From Rhizomucor pusillus (lineage: Eukaryota > Mucoromycota > Mucoromycetes > Mucorales > Lichtheimiaceae), in NCBI GenBank assembly GCA_900175165.2, contig FWWN02000650.1, positions 142,428-206,427 on the forward strand: a stretch of 64,000 bases of DNA, written 5' to 3'. Under the pieces are notes generated by a model that was given only the letters and a program-made list of their open reading frames with translations, did not search any database and was not told where the DNA came from. A program made the translations under genes and the position numbers. The first letter of the stretch is position 1. Every line of letters starts with the position of its first letter. This document shows positions 47,775-59,572 of the stretch, piece by piece.

Positions 47775-50575
47775 ATGAGCGGCGGTTCCACCGAAACAGG
47801 GCTATTGCTGAAAACAAGGTATGTTTTAGGTAATGTACGTTATTTCTAGATTCCCGCTTAAATTTATTTGCTGCAAAGTTTCAAAAACATCAAAACGATC
47901 GAATCGATCTACACCGGAGGCAAAGCATTGCTGACGAACGATGAAACACTCTTAATTACGACATGCAACGAAGACATTGAAGTAACCGAACTTGCGACCG
48001 GTAAACGTTTGCATAAGCTTGAAGGTGTACGTAAAGAGAAAGATGGAGTAGTTCGAGAGAGAAAGCTCTAAATCAATCCTTCCACAAATGGACAGGACAC
48101 CGAATTAGTCACCACAATGGCAGTAAAGCCTGACGGCAAACATCTCGTATCTGCCAGCAGGAGTTTACAACTACGAGTTTGGGAACTGGAAAGCGGTACA
48201 TGTACTCGAGCGTTCAAGGCGCACAATGCTCCTGTCATTGTCATGGATATCGATCCGACTTCCACACTTGTTGCTACTGGTGCTGCAGACGGCGAGGTCA
48301 AAGTATGGGATATCGATCGCGGATATTGTACCCATGTATTCAAGGGCCATCGAGGTGTTGTGAGCGCCGTGAAATTCCACCATTTTAACGACAAATGGTA
48401 CCTAGCAACCGGTGCAGACGATTGTGAAGTACGAGTTTGGGATCTGCAGACAAGAAAGAGCATAGCTACATTGAAGAGCCATGTCAGCGTTATCCGTGGT
48501 CTTGATTTCTCGGCCGATGGACAGACTCTGATCTCCGGTTCTCGCGACAAAGTTGTGAACGTTTGGGACTGGAAAGCGAAGAAACTCAAGGCCACGCATC
48601 CTATATATGAGGTAATCATAATAAAGATTAAAGAAACTACATGCCAGTGCAATTTATTCATATGGTAATTTTGCTGTAGACCATTGAAACTGTAGGATTT
48701 GTTCGCAAAGCAGACATTTCATGCTACGAGGAAAATTGGCAGCGATCAGAAATCTTTTACACCGGTGGCGATACCGGTAAGTCTCATACTTGGCAAATCG
48801 AGAGAGACGATATTCTCAATATTCTTCTTTCTTAGGAGTTGTTCGATTATGGGATTTGCGCAGCGGTGAACTCGTAGCAACACAGGAGCGGGAAGAAAAC
48901 AGCAAACATACCATTTCAGATGTTCTCTATTCCCAAAAATCGCAATCTCTCGTAGCCGTCACAAACGATCAAAACTTCCTCTTCTACTCCATCGAAAACA
49001 ACCTCGCACGCACGAAGCAAATAGTCGGATACAATGACCAGATTGTGGATATCGCCTATGTCGGTCCTCAGGAAACCCATCTGGCGGCGGCAACCAACAG
49101 CGAGCAATTGAGAATATACAATATTGAAACTCAAGACTGTGATTTATTATACGGGCACGAAGATATGATTCTGGCTATCGATCGCTCGCGCGATGGTACG
49201 GTGATCGCCACCGGTGCAAAGGACCGTACTGCCCGTATATGGAAGATCGACGTGGATGCTTCTGATGCCAGTTCCAGATATCAGTGCGCAGGCGTTTGCG
49301 TTGGACACATGGAATCTGTGGGTGCTGTTGCTCTATCAAGGAAGACGAAAAACTTTATGATTACAGCCAGTCAAGATAGAACCATCAAGTACTGGCATTT
49401 GGCAGATATAAAGTGGGAGTCGCCCAATGCCGAGTTTAAACCACGGGCGCTGTATACTCATCAAGCACACGATAAGGATATCAACACTGTCGCCGTGGCA
49501 CCCAACGATAAATTCTTTGCAACTGGTTCGCAAGATAAGCTGGTCAAGGTCTGGAGTGTAGATAGTGGATCCCTGCTAGGAACATGCAAAGGCCACAAGC
49601 GAGGTATTTGGTGCGTCAAGTTTTCGCCTGTCGAGCAGGTTATCGCCACAAGTTCAGGTGATAAAACAATTAAATTGTGGAATTTGCGCGATTTCACATG
49701 CATGAAGGTAAAAGCAAACCTGCTTGTACCGTTGAACCAAATAATGCTAACTCTAAGCTCCATTCTAGACATTCGAAGGACACACCAACTCTGTATTACG
49801 AGTGGATTTCTTGACGGCCGGTCTGCAGCTGATATCTACTGGATCTGACGGTCTCTCCAAAGTATGGACAATCAAGAGCAACGAGTGCGAGACAACGTTG
49901 GACAATCACACGGAAAAAGTTTGGGCGCTTGCAGTACGGCAAGACCAGAAAGTGGTAGCAACCGGCGGCGCAGATTCCGTTGTGACCTTTTGGGAGGATA
50001 TTACATTGCAAGAGCAAGAAGAAGAATTACGGAACCAAGAACAACTCATTATCAAGTAATGTATATCGGAAAAATGATAGATTAGTGCTCGACAATTAAC
50101 AAAACTTTACTTCCTTATTAGGGAACAAGAATTGCAGAATTTTATGCTTAGAAAGGACTACTTGAATGCTATCTTGTTAGCAATGTCTCTCGATCAGCCA
50201 TTCAGATTATTGACGTTATTCCGCCAAGTAATGGAAACCAGGTCTGCAACTGATAATGCAGATAGCATTACTGGCTCCCCACAAATCGACAAGATTATGG
50301 CAGAACTCAAGTCCCCCAACCTTGATAAGCTCTTGGGCTACGTCCGTGATTGGAATACCAACGCAAAGCATGCATATATTGCGCAGGCCATCCTGTATTC
50401 TATATTATCATCGCACAGTCCTGAAGAGCTGTGCAGTTTATCAAACGCGAAAGAGGTATATGCTAAGCTTCCGTTTCTTCCAAAAGACGCTTTTGCTAAA
50501 ATTCTTTCGTTCAGCTTTTCGATGGGCTATTGCCTTACACCGACCGACATTACCAGCGCATTGATGACCTCATAA
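47775..50575 (+). CDS. UTP13: UTP13/TBL3, U3 snoRNP WD40 protein
   Basis: Seven exons (47775-47818, 47879-48026, 48096-48611, 48680-48776, 48836-49707, 49769-50055, 50122-50575) give 805 residues; yeast Utp13 is 817. Two WD40 propellers are visible, with repeats such as LQLRVWELESGTCTRAFKAH, GEVKVWDIDRGYC, DRTARIWKID, DKLVKVWSVDSGSLLGTCKG and DKTIKLWNLRDF. The C-terminal helical Utp13 domain is present (LRKDYLNAILLAMSLDQPFR, LDKLLGYVRDWNTNAKHAY). Family role: UtpB module of the small-subunit processome in the nucleolus, needed for pre-18S rRNA processing. All junctions are phase-consistent. Confidence 0.96.
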
Positions 50576-50660
50576 CCCAATCATACATCATAGATTACAC
50601 TTTGCATGCACAAGAACAGTAGTAGAAAGGAAACAATGAAAAAAGTTTTTTAATATGTAA

Positions 50661-52371
50661 TTATTGTTGCTTTGCTGTAGCTTCCAGAATAGCATCAAGC
50701 TGGCTCTTTTTCACTCCAGGATTCCTTTCCAAAAATATATTGCCCACTGTTGATCCGACCAAATCCAAGAAGATCTGCCTGTCTTTCTGATCGGCTTCCT
50801 GATCGTCCACATCCATGTCACTGGTACTTTCTCTAGTCGTTTGCCCTGCGTGTTCAAGAACTCTCTGCAAGGAGGTTTGCGTCAGGAACTATTTACGCCA
50901 AGAGACCCATCCCGCAACATACCACAAGCGCTTCGCAGCATTTTTGCGCTTCAAATTGTCGTTGCTGTGAGGTGGCCGTATTGAGACAGTGATCAGTGTA
51001 AAATTTGATATTGGGCACGATTAAGACACGAGTGACTTCGGGTCCTAAGCGATCCAGACCCACAATGGCACCGTACTGCGTCGTGAGCGGCCGTGCAGGA
51101 TCTAGAAAAGCGCGCAGCAGTGTCTTTGTAATTCTGGGCTGAAGTGTATGGTAGGATTTGCCGTATCGTTCGCAAATTGTTGCTATCAACGATGCTGCTC
51201 GCTGTCGCACAGTCCAGTGGTCCTGTTGAGGACTTTCACAAATAGTGCGTCCAACGAGGCATGAAAGGATCGGTGGGATAAGTTGATGGAGCTTTGAAAA
51301 CCCCACTGGTTAGTACAGTGATTGTGCATTCCACTATGCATACCTTACATAGGGTTCGATAAAGAAATGTTTGTTGTTGAGCAGTGAATGAACCATTGAC
51401 AGCATGGCGTCAAGGATATCCAGATCCTTGTGGTTTTGCGCAACCTTTTTGTGAATATGCTGTACAAAGTAAGGTAAAAGTTGATGCAGACCAGGATCCA
51501 TGCGTAAGCTCTCAAAGGCTTGTGATCGCAATCGCTCATCTTCGCTGAGGACGGCTTCGGTGATGCGTTCAAAATACATCTGTAACTCTTTGGAAAGGAC
51601 GTGTTTTACGAGCGGTTTGACATCCACTTGATCTGATATGCCGCTGCCAGTGTGTGATTTTGATCGTTTTGACAGCAAATCAGCTTTGGCATCTTTTGCA
51701 AGTACAATATCGTCAGTAAAAAAAAATGCATCGTGCTATTCCCCACCTCAGAGTCTCACCTCCAGGCGTCGGGTTCTGGGGAATCGCGGGCTGCACGCCT
51801 TCAATCGCTAACCAATGTGCACTGAAAGAAACATCAAGTGGAATCTTTGGTAACGGTTTGCTGAGAATCTTGTCGAAGTCTACATCGTTATCTTCTGCAA
51901 AGTAGATATCATTCGCATTCACCGTGGTCTTTCGGAATCGTGGAGGATCTCCACAGGCGTATCCATATAATGGCTTTGAAACAGTGTATCCATATCAGCA
52001 AACGTAGCTGATATTGTTGCATAAGATGCGGTAATGGCGTTACCTCGACATTTTTCACACGTAAAGCCGCATTAATATCGTCTACTGTTAATCGTGATCG
52101 TTTTGAGTGTCGCATGAACTTTGTTGCTTCCTACTAGAAATGTCACAAATAAACTTGATGACTTGGTGAGATCCAATGCTGTATACCTGAATAAGTTCAT
52201 GCACTCGATACTCGACATCCTGCGCTAAAGTTGACGCGGCTTCATCTTTCAGATTTGATACACCGAGCGATTCGCCAATGTTCTAAATAGCAGGAAATGA
52301 GCTGTCAGATAATTCGTCTTGATTTCCTTGTCCTCGGTTACTTTAATCGTTTCTTTTGGGAAGATGCTCAT
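50661..52371 (-). CDS. TAF6: TAF6, transcription initiation factor TFIID subunit
   Basis: Exons 52371-52342, 52282-52187, 52130-52044, 51973-51760, 51692-51349, 51291-50923 and 50864-50661 give 447 residues. The histone-fold domain occupies about 1-75 (MSIFPKETIKNIGESLGVSN, LAQDVEYRVHELIQEATKFM, RLTVDDINAALRVKNVEPLY). The next segment, IPLDVSFSAHWLAIEGVQPA, is a TAF6 signature, followed by the HEAT-repeat TAF6C region (LPYFVQHIHKKVAQN, HQLIPPILSCLVGRTICESP, DHWTVRQRAASLIATICERY, TTQYGAIVGLDRLG). Family role: pairs with TAF9 in TFIID and, in some fungi, SAGA. Its start lies 81 bp from that of PDRG1 on the other strand. Confidence 0.96.
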
Positions 52372-52452
52372 TGTGAACTGCGTGAGGATGGTTAAACGGA
52401 AGAAGAAAGGAAGGTACTATACTGTAGTGGCTTGTCACACCTCTTCTGCATA
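52372..52452. promoter_or_regulatory. Very short bidirectional promoter, TAF6 and PDRG1
   Basis: 81 bp between divergent start codons. It is purine-rich on the plus strand at its left half. Core promoters must overlap. Confidence 0.6.
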
Positions 52453-53082
52453 ATGTCATCAAGTCTGACACAGCGATTAGAACAAGGTGAGGAGAACAAA
52501 AAGGCTGATCAGGAGTAAGCTCTGACCATACTTGAGGTAGCCTTTGTGGAGAGAGAACATATTTCTGAGGATATACTCTTGAACAAACAGGCTGTATGTG
52601 AGCACCGTGACATTCAAGGAGTGTCCATTAAAGAGTGAGATCTCCCATAGATTATTGATAACGACAGACGGCGTAACGGCAACAGAGAAGCACTAAACTA
52701 CCTTCGCAAGAACGCTAAAGATGGTATATATTACAGAGAGACGAGTATAATAGAAGCATTACAATAGAAGCATGTCTAACTCTTAAACAGAAAAGAAGAC
52801 TTGGATACACCTAGGCAATATGTTCGTGAAACTGCCGACGAATGATGTTAAGGAACTGATAGAAAAAGGTGAACAATGAAATATCAAATGAACCTCACGC
52901 TGTATGTTAACCCAATCACAGATCAAAAGATGATCGACGCAAGGATAGAGCAAGCACGTCGTAGTATGAAACAGAAAACAATGGAACTGGAAGCACTGGA
53001 TGGACAAAACAAACTGCAAGGATTTGATCTTGTTGCCATGAAGGCAGATGAGCTATACGGTATAAATAAAGATATTATGTGA
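52453..53082 (+). CDS. PDRG1: PDRG1-like prefoldin-type protein
   Basis: Exons 52453-52486, 52556-52593, 52651-52723, 52791-52868 and 52922-53082 give 127 residues; human PDRG1 has 133. Recognisable segments: EHISEDILLNKQAIIDNDRR, NGNREALNYLRK, LGNMFVKLPTNDVKELIEKD and LDGQNKLQGFDLVAMKADEL, matching the human protein in order and spacing. It has a beta-prefoldin-like helical layout. Family role: subunit of the R2TP/prefoldin-like co-chaperone complex that helps assemble RNA polymerases and PIKK kinases. An alternative acceptor in intron 1 (52520) would need a 33-nt intron and was not chosen. The last 8 coding bases overlap the end of the PLD gene on the other strand. Confidence 0.88.
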
Positions 53083-56000
53083 ATATGACCATAGGTGCCA
53101 TGGATTCTATAACATTGAGAAGATTTTCATCCTTCAGGTATTCGACTGGGAATTGCACAAGGTGACCACGGATAGTAGACAGTTTTTCCTGGATTTCATG
53201 AGAGGATTTGTTCGGATCAGCAACGTGTCCATACGGAACGTCAGATGCTACGAATCGACGATGTTCTTCAAATGTGTGCACAGTGTCGTCTGGGACAGTG
53301 CGGAACAGGTCGCGATATGCAAGCGTATTTGTCTCTGCAGTTTTGCGCCAGATATTGTAGTAGCATCGATCTGTCAACGGGTCAAGGGCGGCGGCCTCGC
53401 GTTTAAGAGTGGGCTGATAATGATGGTGCTTCAGACTATCGTAAACACTACGTGTCCGGCTCACTCTATCTAGCAGACGCACCGCCTCATCTGCTTCGTA
53501 GCCACGAATTTCCTCGTCGTTACCGCTATCACTGTGATTGACTGTAGGTCCCGACGGCGCGGTTGAAGAAGAATGCTCTTCATGTACGGGTAAATCTGTA
53601 GGTGCACAGCAGTTTCGAACCAGGTTCTCGTCATCGGGATCCAGCAAGCTTTCCCAGTTTTCAAAATCTAGCAAGCCTAAATGCTCTTTCCATAACTGGA
53701 TACGTAGCGATAAGGCAAACTTGGAAGCACGATACTCTTCGCCATTCATATAGGAAGGTACCAACTCTCTGTCTTCAATCAACATTGCGACTTCAGAATC
53801 CCGGTTTCCAAGCATCGATCTAGCAGAAGGATTGGTTAAGTGAACAATGAAGGCTATAATATTTTTAACCTTTTCCATTTCTAACCTGTCGTTAATATTG
53901 GCAGAACCAATTATTACGAGACGATCATCAACGATCAGTAGCTTATCGTGGATATATACAAGCTCACTGACATAGTGATCTCGGTCATCCACTTCGCTCT
54001 CTTCATGATCGGCTGAATCTTGGATCGATAAACTTTCTACTTGTTGATGCTTATGCTGATGCAATGATGAGGACGGAGGGCTTCCAGCAACGCCACTTTC
54101 TCGGCTTTTCTTCTTCCTTGGCAAACGAGGTTCAATCTTGTCCCAGTTTCGAAGACTGTACCATCCTATATATTCATGTGGATCAATGCCTTCCTCCCTG
54201 AGCTTCTCCATGATGGAGTTGCCCCCGCGTGAGATGGATGTATACTGAAAATGCATAACACCGCTGTAAAAGACATCCGAATTAGACTCGATTGCGATCC
54301 AAGGCTTGCGAAACATTTACCGTGCTGCTGCAGAATCGCCAGAAGTCAAATCACCTTCGAACGCAGGAATAAGAGGAATGAGAATGAACACCTTGAATTT
54401 TTCACCAACGTAGTATGCACGCTTGATACGTTCTACAATCGCTTGCCCGATTTTGTTGCGTACGATCTTATCTTCTCCTGTTGCAGTGACTAGAAAAATA
54501 TGGCTTTAAAGTGAGAAAAGGTTGAAGAAAGGTGCCCAAACTTGGATACTTGCTGAAAAACTGGTTTTCAATGTAAATAAAATGCTTTGCACGCGAGATA
54601 CACTCAACGTACGCATTATATATAGAGTGCTAATAGCAAAAATGATGGTCAGACTAAAGGTACCAAATGATCATGGCACAAAAGCCTGGTTCCTCTTCAC
54701 TTACCTCACGTGCAATGGCAGAGCTCCAGGTGGCCGCGCTTCGTAGAAGCTGTACTCGACAAGTACCCTCAAATTTGCTTTCGTCTCTTTGCGCTACGTA
54801 CTCGCCCTTCGGCGTCAAATACGGTACGCTTGGACGATGCATACTTTTGCTGGCCTTCAAAAAATTCCAACGTTGGATGAATAGTCGCGCCACGTCTCGG
54901 GCAATGGGACCAACCTAATAACATACGCATACTAAGTATCCATATGTACTAATGTGCACACAGTACAATCAAAGATATACTTACTACTGCCACAGACATA
55001 TCATGCCAAGGCATACGAGGAGTAAGTTCGCGGTCGACTAGTGTCATGTCATGCTGAGAAACTACAATATACAATCAAAAGCATATTGTTAGAGGCGTCC
55101 TTAAAGTAAATCTAAAAAAAATTAAAAAGAGCGTACCATTTGCAAAATCCTTTACACGCGGGCTAGAGTAGTCTTGTCCTGGAAACATTTGATATTGGTG
55201 ACCTTTGGCTGGATAATCTGCGTGCCGGTGAGAATGCGTATCGAAACGGCCAAAGCAAAGGTCAAGACCGCCGACCAAGGCGACGCGGTTGTCTACCACG
55301 ACAATTTTCTTTGGCAATGAAAGATCAGTCAGCAGCCAGGTCTTGACGAGCTTTTAAAAGGCGATTACCTCGTGGTGAGACCAGAACAATACCGAATTCT
55401 CAAAGGGACGACGGTCAGGATGTCTCTGCACTGTAGGCTACTGTAAGCAGCAATTCTTGCAGAGGGAGGAGCATGTCGAAAATGTGTTTACCTATTATGT
55501 TTGGATGCAAGCTTTGAAGCCATTGCTTTGTATGCGCAGAATCTATTGTCAGTGCCAGGGACATTTCTTTGTAGACAATTATATATATCATGACGCCCTC
55601 GCGTGCTTTTCTCTGTAGCAGACGGTCGATACGGAATTCCTGGTTTTTCTCCGGAGGTCTTCGCAAATACTACGTAACATGTCAGTACTTTGCAGTGCCT
55701 GTATGCAGTGTAGCTCATAATTTACCAACTCTGGGCTTAACCACCAGTCAGCTATGTATATTTCTGATCTGGCGCTAAGGATAGCTTCAGCGACCGCATT
55801 GAAATGATCTGCACATATGCAATAACAATTATGCTTTGTGAGAATTGCTGTAAATCAATATTAAATAATTAGTTATACGTACTCTCCCCATCAACGAACC
55901 ACTTGACTTTAGCGTTGTATCGGATGGGGGCGAACGAATCGAATCGATGAGGCTTGACCCAAGGACTATCACTTTGAACTTTTGCGATGCTTTCTCGCCA

Positions 56001-57652
56001 TTCGTCCACCTGGCGCAAGCTTCCTTTGATCTCTATATGCCGAAATTGTGTGGCCAAAGTCATGTGGTAGCTTCCAAGCAATGTAGGTTCGCTGACAGTT
56101 ACTTTAAAAGTCCTGTCAAATAGTAAGACTTCAGAGGGTGAGGAGGACGCAATATCTTCACAGAATGCTATGTATCTAAGAGAAGACATGTCATACAGAT
56201 ATTGACATGGTATTATCCAATTATTTCCTTACTTACGAGTCACGAAGCAGCACCCATTGCTTTGTCCATGTATGAGATCTCCAGAGCTGACATGCATTGG
56301 GATTTAGGTTCCGGACTCGATTTTCCATAAATCCCTCTTTGCCTTTCCAACCCATGTCCGGGACGATGCTAACAGCGGATACTTCCAAAAATTCACAGAT
56401 ATCATAGCTCACTGTCAAGTGCGATTTGCTCAGCAATGCCCGCAAATAATCCGTTAAAGCGATGCGGCGATTAAGTGCAGTTTCTCTCTTCAAGCTCTCT
56501 TCTTGTATGTCTTCATTCGATGATGCTCGAGCGGCAGTTCCGTTATAACTCTCGACGTCGTCTGCACTGCGATCTAAACCGATGGTAGTCCTTGCCGAGT
56601 CGAGCAAGCTCCCGACTTGGTCGGGAAAGGGCGGCGGCGCAGGGACATTGTCAGAAAGACTAGACTTGAACTTGAGAGTGTAATGCAAGCCAACAAAATC
56701 GGCTATGCTTCGCCGGATTACCCATTTGATATCGCCATAGCTTAGTTCCACTCGAAACATCCATTGATTTACACCTCGCGCAATGTATTCCGAATCTGTT
56801 ACAGCCACCTAGAAATAAATCACGCCAACTCGTAAGTTTTGGTGGTACAACAGACACAAATAATATACTCGACCCACATTCAGCATGGGCAACAATATCG
56901 GCGGCTGTATAGTAAGTATCGTGATCAGTACAGGAAAAGACAAGCATAAAAGAGCAGCAGGATCTTCCTTGAGAGCTTACCAGCTTGCGGCCATACTCGT
57001 CCACTGATAGAGATATAAAGGACGGCTCAAATAAGGGCGGGAAATAAGGTGCCAAAGACGTATCCATCGAAGGTAACAGTCCGCCAGTGCGTTCATGAAA
57101 GGTCTGTAAGTTTGCCACAAGTTTTATTCTATCGATCGTTTTGCTCCACCGACTCTTGGTTGCATCAGTTGTTTCCCCTCCTTCTCCCGGCGGCGGCTGC
57201 GGTGCAGGAGCGGCTGCGAGCGGAGGTGAAGAATCTTGAGGCACGGAAATTCTCATTGTCCGCTTGGGTCCATGATACTGTCTCTGTTCTTCCTGTGGAA
57301 ACGGATGTGCAAAGAAGTTATCACCGTCCCCAGAATCGTCTTGATCATGCTGCAGATCTTGAGCCGATGGTAGTGCATCATCGTCGTCATCTTTCTGCGT
57401 TGCTTCTTCCAGTCGTTCCGGTCTGTAACCTCGCAGTAGCTGGAAAGTATCCCTGAATCGTTCCTCGTCAGAGAACGAGGACTGCTCGTTATCTTGATCA
57501 TCTGTAGCCAAGGAAACGCGGTTTACTACGCGTCTCCACGAAGCTCGAGGGTCAAAAATTGCTGGCGCCTGAGGCTCAGCGTTCCCGTAGTCCTCTGTCA
57601 GCCGTTTCCGACGGGCGAAGTAATGAGCATTCTCTGCTATGGGATTCGACAT
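53075..57652 (-). CDS. PLD1: Phospholipase D (PX-PH type, Spo14/PLD1)
   Basis: Fourteen exons (57652-56981, 56904-56878, 56808-56237, 56175-55883, 55808-55726, 55669-55492, 55430-55369, 55308-55137, 55061-54985, 54914-54705, 54629-54554, 54489-54321, 54263-53886, 53819-53075) give 1237 residues. A PX domain starts near residue 234 ([20 protein letters not shown]), a PH-like region follows ([19 protein letters not shown]), then the two catalytic HKD motifs: H628-E-K630 with D635 (WSHHEKIVVVDN) and H969-D-K971 with D976 ([12 protein letters not shown], followed by GSANIND). Between them is [17 protein letters not shown]. Family role: hydrolyses phosphatidylcholine to phosphatidic acid for membrane traffic and sporulation. 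Exon 2 is 27 nt and intron 11 starts with GC. Confidence 0.96.
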
Positions 57653-58234
57653 TCAAAGGAACTGAATGTATACGTGAGAAAGGAAGACGCGGATAATCGG
57701 GTTCCGTGTCTCAAGCAGTCAACCTGCATGCCCTCGGCTTGGCTTTGCTCAGGGAAGGCATAGAAAGGGATGGTGCGTTGCCTAAATGAGATGGGCATGG
57801 TCAGCACCTGTGACATCTGATTATCTAGTACTTCCGTTATTTCTACATATCAATAGAGCGGCTCGGCTGCTCTCGTACCTTGAACTTGAATGGTATGAAC
57901 GTTTCTGCAGCTTATCTTTTCACCGACGACATGTGCTGCATTGGTGCACCTTTGTGACACGGGTGGAAGTATGTTTCAGAGATTTCTTCATACACCACCT
58001 ATTAGACCCTCATTCTATTACGTTTTCAACATATCCAAAATTTGCTTCACTCGAGGCACTGATTTCATGAAATTATATGCATTCGAGGCTGTATAAAATT
58101 AGCGGCTACCGCTCGGGAACACGACTTGTCTTGTTCATTGCTGTAATATATACATCGCCCTGATTAATTTTTTTACAATTTTTGACAATGATAGTACACG
58201 GTTGTCCAGGTATGATGATTATATCATATGGAAT
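57653..58234. other. Intergenic, PLD promoter and PEX13 3' flank
   Basis: 582 bp. Short plus-strand frames (57494-57763, 57786-58070) show no motif. No other feature is supported. Confidence 0.55.
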
Positions 58235-59362
58235 TTATAAAGTCTTTTTGGAGAATTCATTCACTAAATTTGTATTCGGTCGAAGCTGCACGTAGTTAGC
58301 TGGGAATAATCCAACAGATCCATTTGATAATCGGCCTTGCCACCATTCGCTTGGCTCGCCGGTATTCGGATCATGCTTGGAGAGAATCTGCACCGTGTCT
58401 CCTCGCTTCAAGTTCAATTCCATAGGGGATTCTGCAATGAAATCGTGCAGAGCTGTTGCTAGCTCTTGTTTTCCCGATACTATCTGAGGTCGAGATCGCT
58501 GCAGGAGCTTATACATCAAGTATGGCACACCGAAAACCAGAGACAAAAAGAAAAGTACCGATTTCCGTCTGCTCACTACAGGCTGCTCCTCATGCACACT
58601 TCCCTGTCCTTGCTGATCGTTGTCCTCTTGATTCTGCCCATCCTGAATACTTTCTTGCTGCGATTGCTCCAATAATTCAGGAGGCGGCGTGCGGCCAGTA
58701 AGTTTATACAGTAGTCGTTTGATCCATCGGACAAGTGCAAATATACTGAAAATCTGTCCAAGATACGTCCGTAAGTGCCCGAATTGCTCGGCAACGCCGA
58801 CCATTGCCATGAAACTTGAATGTGTTGCCATATAGGTCGAATCGAGCATTTGCGCGAATCCTCCAAAAGCACCCACAATTTGCTCAATTATCTCAAAAGT
58901 CGCTCGCGTGCCTGCTTCCATACGCTGTGTGAGACTGAACTCGTCAGGACCGGGTGATACTCCGTATCCAAAGCGGTTGTATGGTGAATACGTCGAACCA
59001 AACCGGTTATATGGTGAATATGAACCAAAACCGCGGTACGATCCGTATGATCCATAGCCGCCGTAACCCCCTAATCTGCTATAAGGGTTGGAGTACGATG
59101 AATTATACAAGCCGCTGCCATACATTCCACTGGCTCCGTACGTCCCCAGACCTAAGTTTTTTCTGTTGGGATCTTTATTATTACCACGCCCAATTTCAGG
59201 TTTTCAGGTACCAGATGCATTGTTCAACGCAGAAGTCATCATTGACGCCGGACGAGTTGGTACGCTGGGTACGGCGCCGTTAGAGCTTGTGTTTGCTGCA
59301 GCTACTGTGCTGCTGGAAGCAGTTCCACTGCTGACCTCCCAGGGCTTTGGTGGTGAGGGCAT
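58235..59362 (-). CDS. PEX13: Peroxin 13 (PEX13)
   Basis: Exons 59362-59212 and 59151-58235 give 355 residues. The N-terminus MPSPPKPWE is the conserved PEX13 start. It is followed by a Gly/Tyr/Ser-rich low-complexity stretch (YSRLGGYGGYGSYGSYRGFG), a helical membrane-associated core (TFEIIEQIVGAFGGFAQMLD, HLRTYLGQIFSIFALVRWIK), a hydrophilic Gln-rich linker, a hydrophobic segment (SVLFFLSLVFGVPYLMY), and a C-terminal SH3 domain (ATALHDFIAES, GDTVQILSK, WWQGRLSNGSVGLFPANYVQ). Family role: docking complex with PEX14 for PEX5-mediated import of matrix proteins into peroxisomes. The Tyr/Gly-rich part is the segment known to form a permeability mesh in PEX13. Confidence 0.95.
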
Positions 59363-59572
59363 GAACAAACGAAGCTGTGAAAAATCAACTTTCCATTTCA
59401 GAGTAATTTCATGTGAAAAAGGTCCTCAGCTTGCGCAATCTTTAATACATTGTCTGTGGTTCATCCCTGCCTTGCCCATAATAATTTACATTTCTCTTCG
59501 TTATATCTTTGCGCTGCGAGAATATTGCTTGCTTTTCAGACTTTGTGAAGAAACAACAGTATTGGCATACAT

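Noticed and set aside
52487..52519. 33-nt first intron for PDRG1
   Set aside because: Too short for normal splicing; the acceptor at 52555 gives a better length match to the PDRG1 family and contains a CTGAC branch site.
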